A stretch of 64,000 nt of DNA, from contig JAHYZV010000007.1 in assembly GCA_019424245.1 (NCBI GenBank), positions 53,776 to 117,775 of the forward strand, written 5' to 3'. The notes beneath the pieces were generated by a model. That model was not told where the DNA came from, searched no databases, and saw nothing but the letters and a program-made list of their open reading frames with translations. Numbering within the stretch: position 1 is the first letter of the stretch; every line of letters starts with the position of its first letter. The translations under genes were made by a program, and so were the position numbers. Shown here piece after piece: positions 43,043 through 53,800 of the stretch. The stretch is from Clostridiales bacterium. GTDB lineage: Bacteria; Bacillota; Clostridia; Lachnospirales; Lachnospiraceae.

Positions 43043-45142
43043 ATGTTTGATGATAATGTAGCAGAGCGTTACGCGCTTGCAATTGAAAGAATAAGCCAGA
43101 TTAATAATGATTGTGAAATAAAGAATAAAAGCCATGCTGATTACTTTAATAAAGTATCTGCATTTATAATGCTTATGGACAGGTTAAAAACAGATGTTGA
43201 AAACAAAGCTTTTGATGATATGTCATTGGAGGAACTTGATGAATATAATAACAGTCTTTATGCAGATGTAGCCGGTGAGGCATATGATAAAAGCTATGCG
43301 AATCCGCGCGTGTGTGCAAAGGCATTTGGTGAAGACACAGGTAAACTTATGGCAATGGTATATATGGAGCTTCGTGGACTTATCGTTTATATGTATGAGA
43401 AGAGGCTTGCGGATGCTGTGGCAGTTATGGAGCTGTTTATAGAAATATACTGCATATTTGTTGATACACAGGCAGAAGAGTCCGTAAGAAAAGAAAAAGG
43501 AATGGATATAGTAACAGATGAGCAGTATCGCCAGTTAGGAGAAGCTGTTTACTGGTATGTAAGCGATTATAGTGATGATTTTATTGAGTACAGGATAAGG
43601 GAGCTTCTAGATCCATCGCTTGATTTTGCAACCAGAATTATTATGGAAAGTGACTTAAGCGATGTAAGATATCTTTATAAGTATGGCGAATACGTGACAG
43701 AAAATGAGATAAAGATGGCAAAGCATCTTAATACATTAAGCGAAGAAGCTATAAACGATATGGCAAGGACATTTACAGAAGGATACCGCATTGGTTTCGT
43801 ACTGGGAAATAAGCCACTTGATAAAAAGAAAACAGTTAATATAAGATACTGTCTTGGTTTTGAAAGACTTGTAAAAGCAGAGATAGAACAGTTTGAAAAA
43901 ATGGGGCTTAAGCCTACAATATACAGAGCTGCTGTAAATACCATCAATAAAAGAATGCATATAAAGATAGGATATTATGGTGCAAGTCCTAATAAACAGA
44001 TGGATTTTGACCATAGATTCGATAATGCACTATATCTTGATGGCGATTTTGTTGAAAGAAAGTTAGGGGCACTTAAGAGTGCTTATGAAAAGCATAGTGA
44101 GCTTGCTGATGTTCACGGAGGACCTGCTGTTATGGAGGTGTTTGGTGAAACACCTTTCGAACCGGAGGATACGATTGAGTGCTGTCATCTTGATGATAAA
44201 CAACAGAAGCTTCTTGTTAAGTATAATAATGAATCAGGAAGCATAGTTAACAGTTATATCAAAGGAGAAGAAAGAAGCTTTACTATAATAGCTTATCCAT
44301 CACCACAGATAGGAGATAAGTTCCCTGAAATATTCAATGAAATAGTTAAGATAAATACTCTTGATTATGAAAAATATAAAGCTATACAGCAGAATATCAT
44401 AGATGTTCTTGATACAGCAGAATATGTTGAAGTTCATGGGAAAGACAACAACAAGACAGATATCAGAGTATCTGTTATGAAGATTAATAATCCTAATAAG
44501 GAAACTGTTTTTGAAAACTGTCTTGCAGATGTTAATATTCCACTGGGAGAAGTGTTTACATCACCAGTGCTTAAAGGAACAGATGGTGTACTTAATGTAA
44601 GCAGTGTTTACCTTAATGATATTAAGTTTAATAACCTTTCGGTATATTTCAAGGATGGTTTTGTGACGGATTATAGCTGTGATAACTTTGAGGATGGGGT
44701 GAAGGGCAAAGCATTGTTTAAAGAAAACGTACTGTATAACCACGACACTCTCCCTATCGGTGAATTTGCTATAGGAACTAACACAACAGCTTATGTTATG
44801 GCTAATAAATATGACATAGTATATCTTCTTCCTATACTTATAGTTGAGAAGATGGGACCTCACTTTGCGATAGGTGACACATGTTATTCAAGGTCTGAGG
44901 ATGTGGCAGTGTATAATCCTGACGGTAAAGAGATAATATCAAGGGATAATGAAGTTTCACTTCTTAGAAAGACAGAGCCTGATAAAGCATATTTTAACTG
45001 TCATACAGATATTACGATACCATATGATGAGATAGGCGATATAACAGCTGTTGGATATGATGGTAAAAAGACGGTTATTATAAAGGATGGACGGTTTGTA
45101 CTTGATGGAACAAAGGAGTTAAATGAACCTTTTATTTCTTAA
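43043..45142 (+). CDS. M29-family aminopeptidase with long N-terminal extension
   Basis: 699 residues. The C-terminal ~350 match thermophilic (M29) aminopeptidases. Metal-ligand glutamates lie in NIPLGEVFTSP and LPIGEFAIGTN, a His in MGPHFAIGDTCY, and the His-x-Asp pair in FNCHTDITIPYD. M29 proteins are usually ~400 residues; the extra ~290 N-terminal residues are helical and acidic, with no recognised motif. The ATG at 43043 is 6 nt after GGAG; a longer GTG start lacks a site. Releases N-terminal amino acids from peptides. The extension may serve oligomerisation or regulation. Confidence 0.8.
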   Translation: MFDDNVAERYALAIERISQINNDCEIKNKSHADYFNKVSAFIMLMDRLKTDVENKAFDDMSLEELDEYNNSLYADVAGEAYDKSYANPRVCAKAFGEDTGKLMAMVYMELRGLIVYMYEKRLADAVAVMELFIEIYCIFVDTQAEESVRKEKGMDIVTDEQYRQLGEAVYWYVSDYSDDFIEYRIRELLDPSLDFATRIIMESDLSDVRYLYKYGEYVTENEIKMAKHLNTLSEEAINDMARTFTEGYRIGFVLGNKPLDKKKTVNIRYCLGFERLVKAEIEQFEKMGLKPTIYRAAVNTINKRMHIKIGYYGASPNKQMDFDHRFDNALYLDGDFVERKLGALKSAYEKHSELADVHGGPAVMEVFGETPFEPEDTIECCHLDDKQQKLLVKYNNESGSIVNSYIKGEERSFTIIAYPSPQIGDKFPEIFNEIVKINTLDYEKYKAIQQNIIDVLDTAEYVEVHGKDNNKTDIRVSVMKINNPNKETVFENCLADVNIPLGEVFTSPVLKGTDGVLNVSSVYLNDIKFNNLSVYFKDGFVTDYSCDNFEDGVKGKALFKENVLYNHDTLPIGEFAIGTNTTAYVMANKYDIVYLLPILIVEKMGPHFAIGDTCYSRSEDVAVYNPDGKEIISRDNEVSLLRKTEPDKAYFNCHTDITIPYDEIGDITAVGYDGKKTVIIKDGRFVLDGTKELNEPFIS

Positions 45143-45366
45143 ATACGTCGTTTATCTTGACGATATATGTAAAACAAAGTAGAATATTATAGGTATTGTA
45201 TTTATTTATCTGCATAATTGTATGCTTTATATGTGAATTGTAAGACAATGGATTACGAGTCTTTATTATATATAAGATGATTTGCCGGATATTATGGATG
45301 CATTACATGATAATATATTATTTTATGTGATAGTTATTTTTCTATCAGAATGGGAGGAAGTTAAAC

Positions 45367-45867
45367 ATGGCTTTAGTAGGAATAGTTATGGGTAGCGATT
45401 CTGATATGCCTGTTATGGCTAAGGCAGCAGACATATTAGATAAGTTAGGTGTATCTTATGAGATGACAATTATCTCAGCACACAGGGAACCAGATGTATT
45501 CTTCGAATATGCTAAAACAGCAGAAGAAAAAGGCTTCAAGGTAATCATAGCAGGTGCAGGAATGGCAGCGCATTTGCCAGGAATGTGTGCAGCTATATTC
45601 CCTATGCCAGTCATAGGAATTCCTATGCATACAACTTCTCTTGGAGGTAGAGATTCATTATATTCAATAGTTCAGATGCCAACAGGTATTCCAGTTGCGA
45701 CAGTAGCTATTAATGGTGGTGCTAATGCAGGAATACTTGCAGCAAAGATTCTTGCAACATCAGATGATAAGCTTCTTGAAAGACTTAAGAATTACACAAA
45801 AGAACTAAAGGAAAGTGTACAGGCTAAGGATGCAAGACTTCAAGAAGTTGGTTACAAAAACTACTAA
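45367..45867 (+). CDS. purE: N5-carboxyaminoimidazole ribonucleotide mutase
   Basis: 166 residues, the class I PurE size. Motifs GSDSDMPVM, SAHREPD (catalytic His) and AGAGMAAHLPG. Converts N5-CAIR to CAIR in purine synthesis. GGGAGG before the ATG. No purine-riboswitch core was found in the 224-nt leader. Confidence 0.95.
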   Translation: MALVGIVMGSDSDMPVMAKAADILDKLGVSYEMTIISAHREPDVFFEYAKTAEEKGFKVIIAGAGMAAHLPGMCAAIFPMPVIGIPMHTTSLGGRDSLYSIVQMPTGIPVATVAINGGANAGILAAKILATSDDKLLERLKNYTKELKESVQAKDARLQEVGYKNY

Positions 45868-45985
45868 TAAATAAAACTAAAACAACTAAAGAATGTTAAG
45901 AGTATATCTGAAGGGTATAGAGGATACTTGAAAAGATATGTGACAGTATATCAGCCTTACAGATACATAAGAACGGAGGACAATA

Positions 45986-47011
45986 ATGGATTACAAGAAC
46001 GCTGGTGTTGATATTGAAGCAGGTTATAAGTCAGTTGAGTTAATGAAAGAAGCGGTAAAGTCTACATTCAGACCGGAAGTATTAGGTGGAATCGGTGGAT
46101 TCTCAGGTGCATTTTCACTTGAAAAGATTAAGCAGATGGAAGACCCTGTACTTCTTTCAGGAACAGATGGATGCGGAACTAAGGTTAAGTTAGCATTCAT
46201 TATGGATAAGCATGATACTATCGGTATTGATGCAGTTGCTATGTGTGTTAATGATGTTGTATGCGCAGGTGGAGAGCCACTTTTCTTCCTTGACTACATT
46301 GCGTGTGGCAAGAATTATCCAGAAAAGATAGCTACAATTGTTAGTGGTGTTGCAGAAGGCTGCCGTCAGTCAGAATGTGCACTTATCGGTGGTGAAACAG
46401 CAGAACATCCAGGTCTTATGCCAGTTGATGAGTATGATGTTGCTGGATTTGCAGTAGGTGTAGTTGATAGGAAAGACCTTATAACAGGTCAGGATATAAA
46501 GCCAGGTGATACACTTATAGGTATAGCATCAAGTGGTGTTCATTCTAATGGTTTCTCACTTGTAAGAAGTGTATTTACAATCACAGAGGAATCACTTAAT
46601 ACATATTACGATTCACTTGGAAAAACACTTGGAGAAGCGTTGATTGCTCCAACTAAGATATACGTTAAGACTATGAAGTCTATAAAGAATGCTGGTGTAC
46701 GCGTTAAGGGCTGCAGCCATATCACAGGTGGTGGCTTCTATGAAAATATTCCTAGAATGCTTCCAGATGGTGTAAGAGCAGTTGTTAAGAAGGACAGCTA
46801 TGAGGTACCTGCTATCTTTAAGATGTTACAGACAGATGGTGAGATTGAAGAACATATGATGTATAACACATTTAATATGGGCATTGGACTTGTACTTGCT
46901 GTTGATCCTAAGGATGTTGATACAACTATGGAAGCTATTAAGGCAGCAGGCGAGACACCTTATGTAATCGGTAGTGTTGAAGCAGGTGAGAAGGGAGTTA
47001 CTTTATGCTAA
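45986..47011 (+). CDS. purM: phosphoribosylformylglycinamidine cyclo-ligase (AIR synthetase)
   Basis: 341 residues. Motifs GGFSGAF, LLSGTDGCGTKVKLA, the Mg/ATP site VAMCVNDVVCAGGEPLFFLDY, GGETAEHPG and HITGGGFYENIPR. Makes AIR from FGAM. GGAGG before the ATG. Overlaps purN by 7 nt. Confidence 0.96.
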   Translation: MDYKNAGVDIEAGYKSVELMKEAVKSTFRPEVLGGIGGFSGAFSLEKIKQMEDPVLLSGTDGCGTKVKLAFIMDKHDTIGIDAVAMCVNDVVCAGGEPLFFLDYIACGKNYPEKIATIVSGVAEGCRQSECALIGGETAEHPGLMPVDEYDVAGFAVGVVDRKDLITGQDIKPGDTLIGIASSGVHSNGFSLVRSVFTITEESLNTYYDSLGKTLGEALIAPTKIYVKTMKSIKNAGVRVKGCSHITGGGFYENIPRMLPDGVRAVVKKDSYEVPAIFKMLQTDGEIEEHMMYNTFNMGIGLVLAVDPKDVDTTMEAIKAAGETPYVIGSVEAGEKGVTLC

Positions 47012-47601
47012 GAGTAGCTGTTATGGTATCCGGAGGCGGTACTAACCTTCAGGCTATTATTGATGGTGTAAAGGATGGCACTATTACTAATACAGAAATA
47101 GCTGCTGTTATAAGTAACAATGCTGGTGCGTATGCACTTACAAGAGCTAAAGATAACGGAATAGCTGCTTACTGCGTATCACCTAAGGATTATGCGACAA
47201 GAGATGAATTTAATAAGGCACTTTTAGATAAGGTCAACTCACTTAATGTAGATCTTGTAGTGCTTGCAGGATTCCTTGTTAAAATTCCAGAGGAAATGGT
47301 TCATCAGTATAGCCATAGAATTATTAATATTCATCCATCACTTATACCATCTTTCTGCGGAGTTGGCTTCTATGGTCTTCATGTCCATGAGGCAGCTTTG
47401 GCAAAAGGCGTAAAGGTGACAGGTGCAACTGTTCATTATGTGGATGAGGGCATGGATACAGGAGAGATTATATTCCAGAAGGCTGTTGATGTTCTTGATG
47501 GTGATACACCGGAAACTCTTCAGAAAAGAGTTATGGAACAGGCAGAATGGAAGCTGCTCCCTGCGGCTATCAATAAGATTGCTAATGAGCATGATAACTA
47601 A
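47005..47601 (+). CDS. purN: phosphoribosylglycinamide formyltransferase
   Basis: 198 residues, 10-formyl-THF-dependent GART. Catalytic Asn-His-Asp: IINIHPSLIPSF, plus VHYVDEGMDTGEII. The start is inside purM, so the two are coupled. Confidence 0.95.
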   Translation: MLRVAVMVSGGGTNLQAIIDGVKDGTITNTEIAAVISNNAGAYALTRAKDNGIAAYCVSPKDYATRDEFNKALLDKVNSLNVDLVVLAGFLVKIPEEMVHQYSHRIINIHPSLIPSFCGVGFYGLHVHEAALAKGVKVTGATVHYVDEGMDTGEIIFQKAVDVLDGDTPETLQKRVMEQAEWKLLPAAINKIANEHDN

Positions 47602-47692
47602 TACAGTTCTTATATATATTAAAGATGTCAGTATTAGTATTGATAATACTGGAAATTAAGTATAACGAGTACGAAAACTGGAGGAATAAAAG

Positions 47693-48967
47693 ATGAAGGT
47701 TTTAGTTGTAGGAAGTGGTGGACGTGAACATGCAATATGTTGGAAGATAAGCCAGAGTCCTAAGGTTGATAAGATATATTGCGCACCTGGTAATGCAGGT
47801 ATTGCAGAGGTTGCAGAGTGTGTAGATATAAAGGCTATGGAGTTTGATAAGCTTGTTGCATTTGCTAAGGATAACGCTATAGATTTAACAGTTGTTGGCA
47901 TGGATGATCCACTTGTAGGTGGTATAGTTGATGTGTTTGAAAAAGAAGGTTTAAGAGTATTCGGACCAAGAAAGAACGCTGCTATACTTGAAGGTTCTAA
48001 GGCATTTTCAAAGGATCTTATGAAAAAGTATAAGATTCCTACTGCTGCATACGAGACATTTACATCTGCTTCTGATGCAAAGAAGTATCTTGAGACAGCC
48101 AAATATCCTATCGTGCTTAAGGCAGATGGACTTGCACTTGGTAAAGGTGTTCTTATATGTGAGAATAAGGACGTGGCACTTGCTGGTGTGGATGAGCTTA
48201 TGCTTGATAAGAAGTTTGGATCAGCAGGTAATACTATTGTTATTGAAGAGTTCATGACAGGACGAGAAGTGTCTGTGCTTTCTTTCGTGGATGGCAACAC
48301 TATAAAGATTATGTCATCAGCACAGGATCACAAGAGAGCCAAGGATGGTGACCAGGGACTTAACACAGGTGGTATGGGTAACTTCTCACCTTCACCATTC
48401 TATACTAAGGAAGTTGATGATTACTGTAAGAAGTATATATATCAGGCAACAGTAGATGCCATGAAAGCAGAAGGAAGACCTTTTAAGGGAGTAATATTCT
48501 TTGGTCTTATGTTAACTCCTGATGGACCTAAGGTACTTGAATACAATGCAAGATTTGGTGATCCAGAGGCACAGGTTGTGCTTCCAAGAATGGAGAATGA
48601 TATTATAGATGTATTTGAGGCATGTATAGATGGTACACTTGATAAAGTGGATCTTAAGTTTGCTGACAATGCATGTGTATGTGTAGTGCTTGCATCTGAT
48701 GGATATCCTCTTGAATACAAGAAGGGCTTTGAGATAACAGGTATGGAAAATTTCAGGAATAAAGATTCATATTTCTTATTCCATGCAGGTACTAAGTTTA
48801 ACGAGGATGGCAAAGTTGTAACTAACGGAGGCCGTGTACTCGGAGTTACAGCTCTTGGAGCTGATTTAAAGGAAGCACGTGCTAACGCATATAAGGCTAC
48901 AGAATGGGTAGATTTTGCTAACAAGTATATGCGCCATGATATAGGCAGATCTATTGATGAAGCGTAG
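47693..48967 (+). CDS. purD: phosphoribosylamine-glycine ligase
   Basis: 424 residues, ATP-grasp enzyme. N-terminal VVGSGGREHAICWKI, KADGLALGKGV, EEFMTGREVSV, LNTGGMGNFSPSP and EYNARFGDPEAQVVLPR. Makes GAR from phosphoribosylamine. GGAGG before the ATG. Confidence 0.96.
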   Translation: MKVLVVGSGGREHAICWKISQSPKVDKIYCAPGNAGIAEVAECVDIKAMEFDKLVAFAKDNAIDLTVVGMDDPLVGGIVDVFEKEGLRVFGPRKNAAILEGSKAFSKDLMKKYKIPTAAYETFTSASDAKKYLETAKYPIVLKADGLALGKGVLICENKDVALAGVDELMLDKKFGSAGNTIVIEEFMTGREVSVLSFVDGNTIKIMSSAQDHKRAKDGDQGLNTGGMGNFSPSPFYTKEVDDYCKKYIYQATVDAMKAEGRPFKGVIFFGLMLTPDGPKVLEYNARFGDPEAQVVLPRMENDIIDVFEACIDGTLDKVDLKFADNACVCVVLASDGYPLEYKKGFEITGMENFRNKDSYFLFHAGTKFNEDGKVVTNGGRVLGVTALGADLKEARANAYKATEWVDFANKYMRHDIGRSIDEA

Positions 48968-49011
48968 TGTGGCTGACATCGTAATAATAGTTAAATGGAG
49001 GTAACAACCGT

Positions 49012-50274
49012 ATGAAGATTACATCTGTAAAGGGTACAAATGATTATCTTCCTAATGAAGTTGAGATAAGAGATTATCTTCAGAATGAAATATTAAAAGT
49101 ATATGTTGCTAATGGCTTTGAACATATAACTACACCAGTTATAGAGGATATAGAGAATCTTGATAAGAGTGATGGTGGAGAGAATCTTAATCTTATTTTT
49201 AAGATTATGAAAAGAGGAGATAAGCTCGATAAGGCACTCGCAAGTGGAGTGACATCAAAAAATGAAAATGTTCTTGCAGATATGGGCTTAAGATATGATC
49301 TTACACTTCCATTGAGCAGATATTTTGCTAATAATAAAGATAAGCTTACACTGCCTATGAAGTGTATACAGATGGACAGAGTATATAGAGCTGAAAGACC
49401 ACAGAAGGGAAGACTTCGTGAGTTTGTACAGTGCGATATTGATATTATCGGTTCTGATTCAAGGGATTCAGAGGTTGAACTTATACTTACTACAACAAGA
49501 GCACTTAAGGCTATTGGCATGAAGAACTTTAAGGTTAAGGTTAATGACAGAAGACTGCTTCGTGCCTTCCTTATGGATTGTGGATTTGAAGAAGAACAGC
49601 TCGACAGTGTGTGCATAACATTTGATAAGATGGATAAAGTTGGCCTTGATGGCGTAAAAAAGGAACTTGAAGAAAAAGAGTTTGCTGATGAAGCTATAGA
49701 CAAGTTCACAGATTTCTTATCAGGAGTGGATAATCCACAGCAGATTACATTAGAGTCTGTTAAGTCTATTCTTGTTGATAAAGCACCTGCGGAAAGTCTT
49801 GAATACATTATAAACACAGTTAATGCATTATGTAATGGTGAGTTTGATGTTGTATTTGATCTTTCTTTAGTAAGGGGACAGGGATATTACACTGGTACTG
49901 TATTTGAGGTAGAGAGTATTGATTTTAAGGGAGCCATAGCTGGTGGTGGAAGATATGATAACCTCATAGGCAAGTTCTTAGGACAGCAGGTAAGTGCAGT
50001 AGGCTTTTCTATAGGCTTTGAGCGTATATTCTCAATTCTTATGGAACACGGTGTTGATCTTGCAGACAAGGGAAACAGGATAGCTGTTATGTATGATGAG
50101 GGAGATCTTACTAATGCATATAGAATAGCTGAAAAGTACAGAGCAGAAGGAAAGATATGTTCATTATACGTAAAGCCTAAAAAGATGGGTAAGTTCTTAT
50201 CAAAGCTTCAGGAAAGAGGCTATGCTGGATTTATCAATGTAAGCAATGGCGATGAGATATCTGATTTTGAATAA
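49012..50274 (+). CDS. hisS: histidyl-tRNA synthetase, divergent HisA motif
   Basis: 420-residue class II synthetase core with anticodon-binding C-terminus. Motif 2 region RAERPQKGRLREFVQCD, LRYDLTLPLSRY, motif 3 GFSIGFERI. The histidine-binding signature reads LVRGQGYYTGTVFE where LVRGLDYY is usual, keeping the functional Arg of LVRG but replacing Leu-Asp by Gln-Gly. The length and an intact C-terminal domain favour HisRS over the shorter HisZ, though a HisZ-like or paralogous role cannot be excluded. GGAGG precedes the ATG. No T-box leader (only 44 nt after purD). Confidence 0.82.
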   Translation: MKITSVKGTNDYLPNEVEIRDYLQNEILKVYVANGFEHITTPVIEDIENLDKSDGGENLNLIFKIMKRGDKLDKALASGVTSKNENVLADMGLRYDLTLPLSRYFANNKDKLTLPMKCIQMDRVYRAERPQKGRLREFVQCDIDIIGSDSRDSEVELILTTTRALKAIGMKNFKVKVNDRRLLRAFLMDCGFEEEQLDSVCITFDKMDKVGLDGVKKELEEKEFADEAIDKFTDFLSGVDNPQQITLESVKSILVDKAPAESLEYIINTVNALCNGEFDVVFDLSLVRGQGYYTGTVFEVESIDFKGAIAGGGRYDNLIGKFLGQQVSAVGFSIGFERIFSILMEHGVDLADKGNRIAVMYDEGDLTNAYRIAEKYRAEGKICSLYVKPKKMGKFLSKLQERGYAGFINVSNGDEISDFE

Positions 50275-50289
50275 TAATATGATAAAAAG

Positions 50290-50337
50290 CGTATGTATTG
50301 CCGGTATAAAAGCCGGCTGATACATACGTTTTTTTAT
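50290..50337. terminator. bidirectional terminator
   Basis: CGTATGTAT plus CCGG (50290-50304) pairs with CCGG plus ATACATACG (50313-50328), with T-run after and A-run before. Separates hisS from the convergent gene. Confidence 0.88.
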
Positions 50338-50339
50338 CG

Positions 50340-50798
50340 TTAATACGCAGCTGCCTTGTCAAGGGCATTCTGTATAGCACCAAGAAGCAGGCTTGCAGTA
50401 TATTTGTTGGATGAATCATAAGTTATGTCAGCAGTTGTACCACGTTGAATCACAGCATTTTTAATTTCATCGAAGGATGGTGCAAGCATAGGATACATTG
50501 TCTGGACTGATTCCGACATATTAACAAGTTCAATGTTGTTAATATTGTCAGAATCAACAGTTACCTGGATATCAACAGGATTTCCGTTAAGCATAAGAGA
50601 GGATGTATATACGCCAGGAGAATATGTAACACTGGTGTTAATAGAATTATTTTGTCCAGCAGCGTTTGTGGGATGGCTTTCTGGTTCTTTGTCTGATAGT
50701 ATATATATAGCTGCTATTATAATAAATGCTATAATTACGCATAATGCTAGTATTAGTTTCTTAAGCGGTATGACTAATATACGTGTAGAGCCACTCAT
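50340..50798 (-). CDS. membrane-anchored exported protein, FMN-binding-domain-like
   Basis: 152 residues on the minus strand. One N-terminal membrane helix (about 15-35), a polar Asn/Ser linker, then a domain starting YSPGVYTSSLMLNGNPVDIQVTV and ending with a short helix. The opening strand pattern and the DxNxIxxIELVN element resemble small FMN_bind domains, but the flavin-attaching S/T-G-A-T motif is not obvious, so this is tentative. AGGAGG precedes the ATG. Divergent from addB. Confidence 0.65.
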   Translation of the reverse strand: MSGSTRILVIPLKKLILALCVIIAFIIIAAIYILSDKEPESHPTNAAGQNNSINTSVTYSPGVYTSSLMLNGNPVDIQVTVDSDNINNIELVNMSESVQTMYPMLAPSFDEIKNAVIQRGTTADITYDSSNKYTASLLLGAIQNALDKAAAY

Positions 50799-50891
50799 CA
50801 GATAAATCCTCCTATACTGGATACTATTTATAAGAATATATGAGAGTGTGTGAAAATATAGAACGAAGATATAAAAAGGAGATAATGCAGA

Positions 50892-53800
50892 ATGTCATTA
50901 CAGTACATATTTGGCGGTTCGGGTGCAGGAAAGTCAACATATTTATATAATTCCATAATAAAAGAGTCAATTAAGAATCCTTTGGAAAATTATATAATAG
51001 TAGTTCCTGAACAGTATACTATGGCAACACAGAAAAGAGTGGTGGAGCTGCATCCAAGAAAAGGCGTACTTAACATAGATGTTGTAAGCTTTGAAAGGCT
51101 TGCATATAAAGTATTTGAGGAAGTTGGGGCAGCAGATTACCCTGTTCTTGACGATACTGGTAAGAACCTTATAGTAAGAAGAGTGCTTGAGCAGAATAAA
51201 AAGGCTTTAAGATTCTTTGGGAGCAACATATCCAATACAGGCTTTGTTTCGGAGCTTAAATCAGTTATATCAGAAATGCTTCAGTATGACATAAGTGTTG
51301 ATAAGCTTCTTGATATTAATAAAAATGTGGATAATAACAGCCTGCTTGGGATGAAGCTGGATGATATATCACTTATATATGGAGGTTTCAGGGAATTCAT
51401 AAAGAACAATTACATAACGTCGGAAGAAATACTGGATCTTATGTGCAGGAAAGTAACAGAGTCATCAAAGATACGTGGAAGTGTTATAGCATTTGACGGC
51501 TTCACTGGTTTTACACCAGTGCAGTACAGGCTTATGGCTATACTTCTTGATATGTGCAAAGAAGTGAAGGTTGCACTTACTATAGATATTTCCGAACATG
51601 TCAATATAAATGAGGGGATAGAGAGCCTGTTTTATATGACAAAAGATACTGTTGCACATCTTAACAGAATATGTGATGAAGGGCATATTAATGTGGATAA
51701 AGTAACAGTTGGTGAAGATACAGTGTTAACAAGATTTGCAGCCTCTAAGGAGCTGGCATTTCTTGAAAAGAATATATTCAGGCCAGGTCTTAGATATTAC
51801 AGTGGAAAAGTTAATGATATAGTCATGTATGCAGGTATCACACCTAAAGATGAGATACAGTATGTATCAGGGGAAATATTAAAGCTTACAAGACTGCAGG
51901 GCTTTAGGTATAACGAAATAGCAGTAGTAACAGGAGATATATCAGTATATGGAAAGCTTGCTGCCAATATATTTGCCCAGAATGATATACCATATTTCCT
52001 TGACCAGAAGCTGCATGTTACAGATAACTGTCTTGTAGAGATGATAACAGCTGTGCTTGATGTTATTGAAAAGAATTATACTTATGACAGTATGTTCAGA
52101 TATTTAAGAACCGGGCTTACTGGATTATCAGATGAAAATATAGATATTCTTGATAACTATTGTCTTGCTGTAGGCATAAAGGGAAGAAAACAGTGGAGTA
52201 CGCAGTGGTGTAGAAAGTTCAGAAGCAGTGGCATAACAACGGATTTAAATATGCTTAATGAATTAAGGCTTAAGGTTATGGAGCCTTTAACAGAGCTTGA
52301 TAAAGAACTAAAGGAAGCAGATGGCAATGTAAGACTTATGACAACAGCACTGTATAAGTTTCTTGTAGGGCTGCATTGTGAGGAACAGATGTCTTTACTT
52401 GCAAAGAGCCATGGGGATGAGTACAGGCAGATATATAAAAAAATTATGGAGCTGTTTGATAAAATAGTACATCTGCTTGGAAGTGAAAAAGTATCTGTTA
52501 AAGAATATAATCGTATCATGGCATCTGGTTTTGATGAGATAAAGATAGGCCTTATTCCTCCGACAAAGGACTGCGTGGTGATAGGTGATATTGAAAGGAC
52601 AAGACTTGATAACATAAAAGCGATGTTCTTTATAGGTGTAAATGATGGATATGTGCCTAAAAAGAGTGACAGCAGGAGTGTGCTTTCAGAAACAGACAGA
52701 CAAAAACTAAAGGAAATGGATGTATCCTTGTCAATGTCTGTGAGGGAGAAAGCATTTGTTCAAAGATTCTATCTGTATCTTATCATGACAAAAACATCAG
52801 GAAGGCTATACATAACATATGCATATAACAGTATGGATATGAAAGCAATATTACCATCGTATATAGTAAGAATGTTAAAGAAAATGTTTCCTGGGATGAA
52901 TGTGCTTTCTTATGATGACACAGCGAAGGAACATTCATATATAAAGATTCCTAAGACAGAGCTTGAATGGACTGATGAGAATCTGGCAAAAATACTTGCG
53001 GATGGTGTTGCACTCAAACTTTATGGAAAAGAACTAACAGGAAGTGTAACATCATTTGAACAGTTTGCATCATGTCAGTATGCTTATTTCTGCCGTTATG
53101 GACTAGACCTTTCGGAACGCGAGGAGTATAGGTTTGCAGTAAATGATTTCGGAACGATACTTCATGCAGTCATAGAAGATGTGTCAAAGAATATAAAAAG
53201 AAATAAAAAATCTTTTGTACTGCTGTCCGATGAAGAAAGAAGAAGTTTAGTATCAGAAAGTATACATGCAGTTGCAGATAATTATGGCAATACGATACTT
53301 AAAAGCACAAGCCGTAACGAATATCTTATTAAACGCATGGAGGAGCTCGCAGATAAAACATTGTGGGCTATAGGAAAACAGCTGGCGGATGGTCTTTTTA
53401 CACCTGATACATTTGAAAAAGGTTTTCTTACAAAGATAGAGAACCTGCCACATGATGTCAGCTTTTTTATGCAGGGTAAAATAGACAGAATAGATATATG
53501 CGAGGATGATGAAAATGTATATGTCAAGGTTGTTGATTATAAGACAGGACACGCTGATTTTGATCTGTTCAAAACATATTATGGCCTTAAAATACAGCTT
53601 TTTACATACATGAGAGAAGCTATTGCATATGAAAAAAAGAAACATGAAGGTAAGAATGTGATTCCTGCCGGATTGTTGTACTATAACATAGATAATCCTA
53701 TAGTGGAAACAAAGCAGACGGATGATTCAGCTATCGAGGAGCTTATAAGAAAGGAACTTCGCATGAAGGGGGTTGTTAACTCCAATAAGAATATTATAAG

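Noticed and set aside
45143..45366. Purine riboswitch in the purE leader
   Set aside because: The conserved core loops of the purine aptamer are not present; only A+T-rich sequence and a small TGATAG/CTATCA hairpin are seen.
48968..49011. T-box leader for hisS
   Set aside because: Only 44 nt separate purD and hisS and there is no T-box sequence or terminator.
49850..49920. Loss of the catalytic Arg in HisRS
   Set aside because: At first the Arg seemed missing because Gly follows YYT, but the functional Arg is the one in LVRG, which is present.
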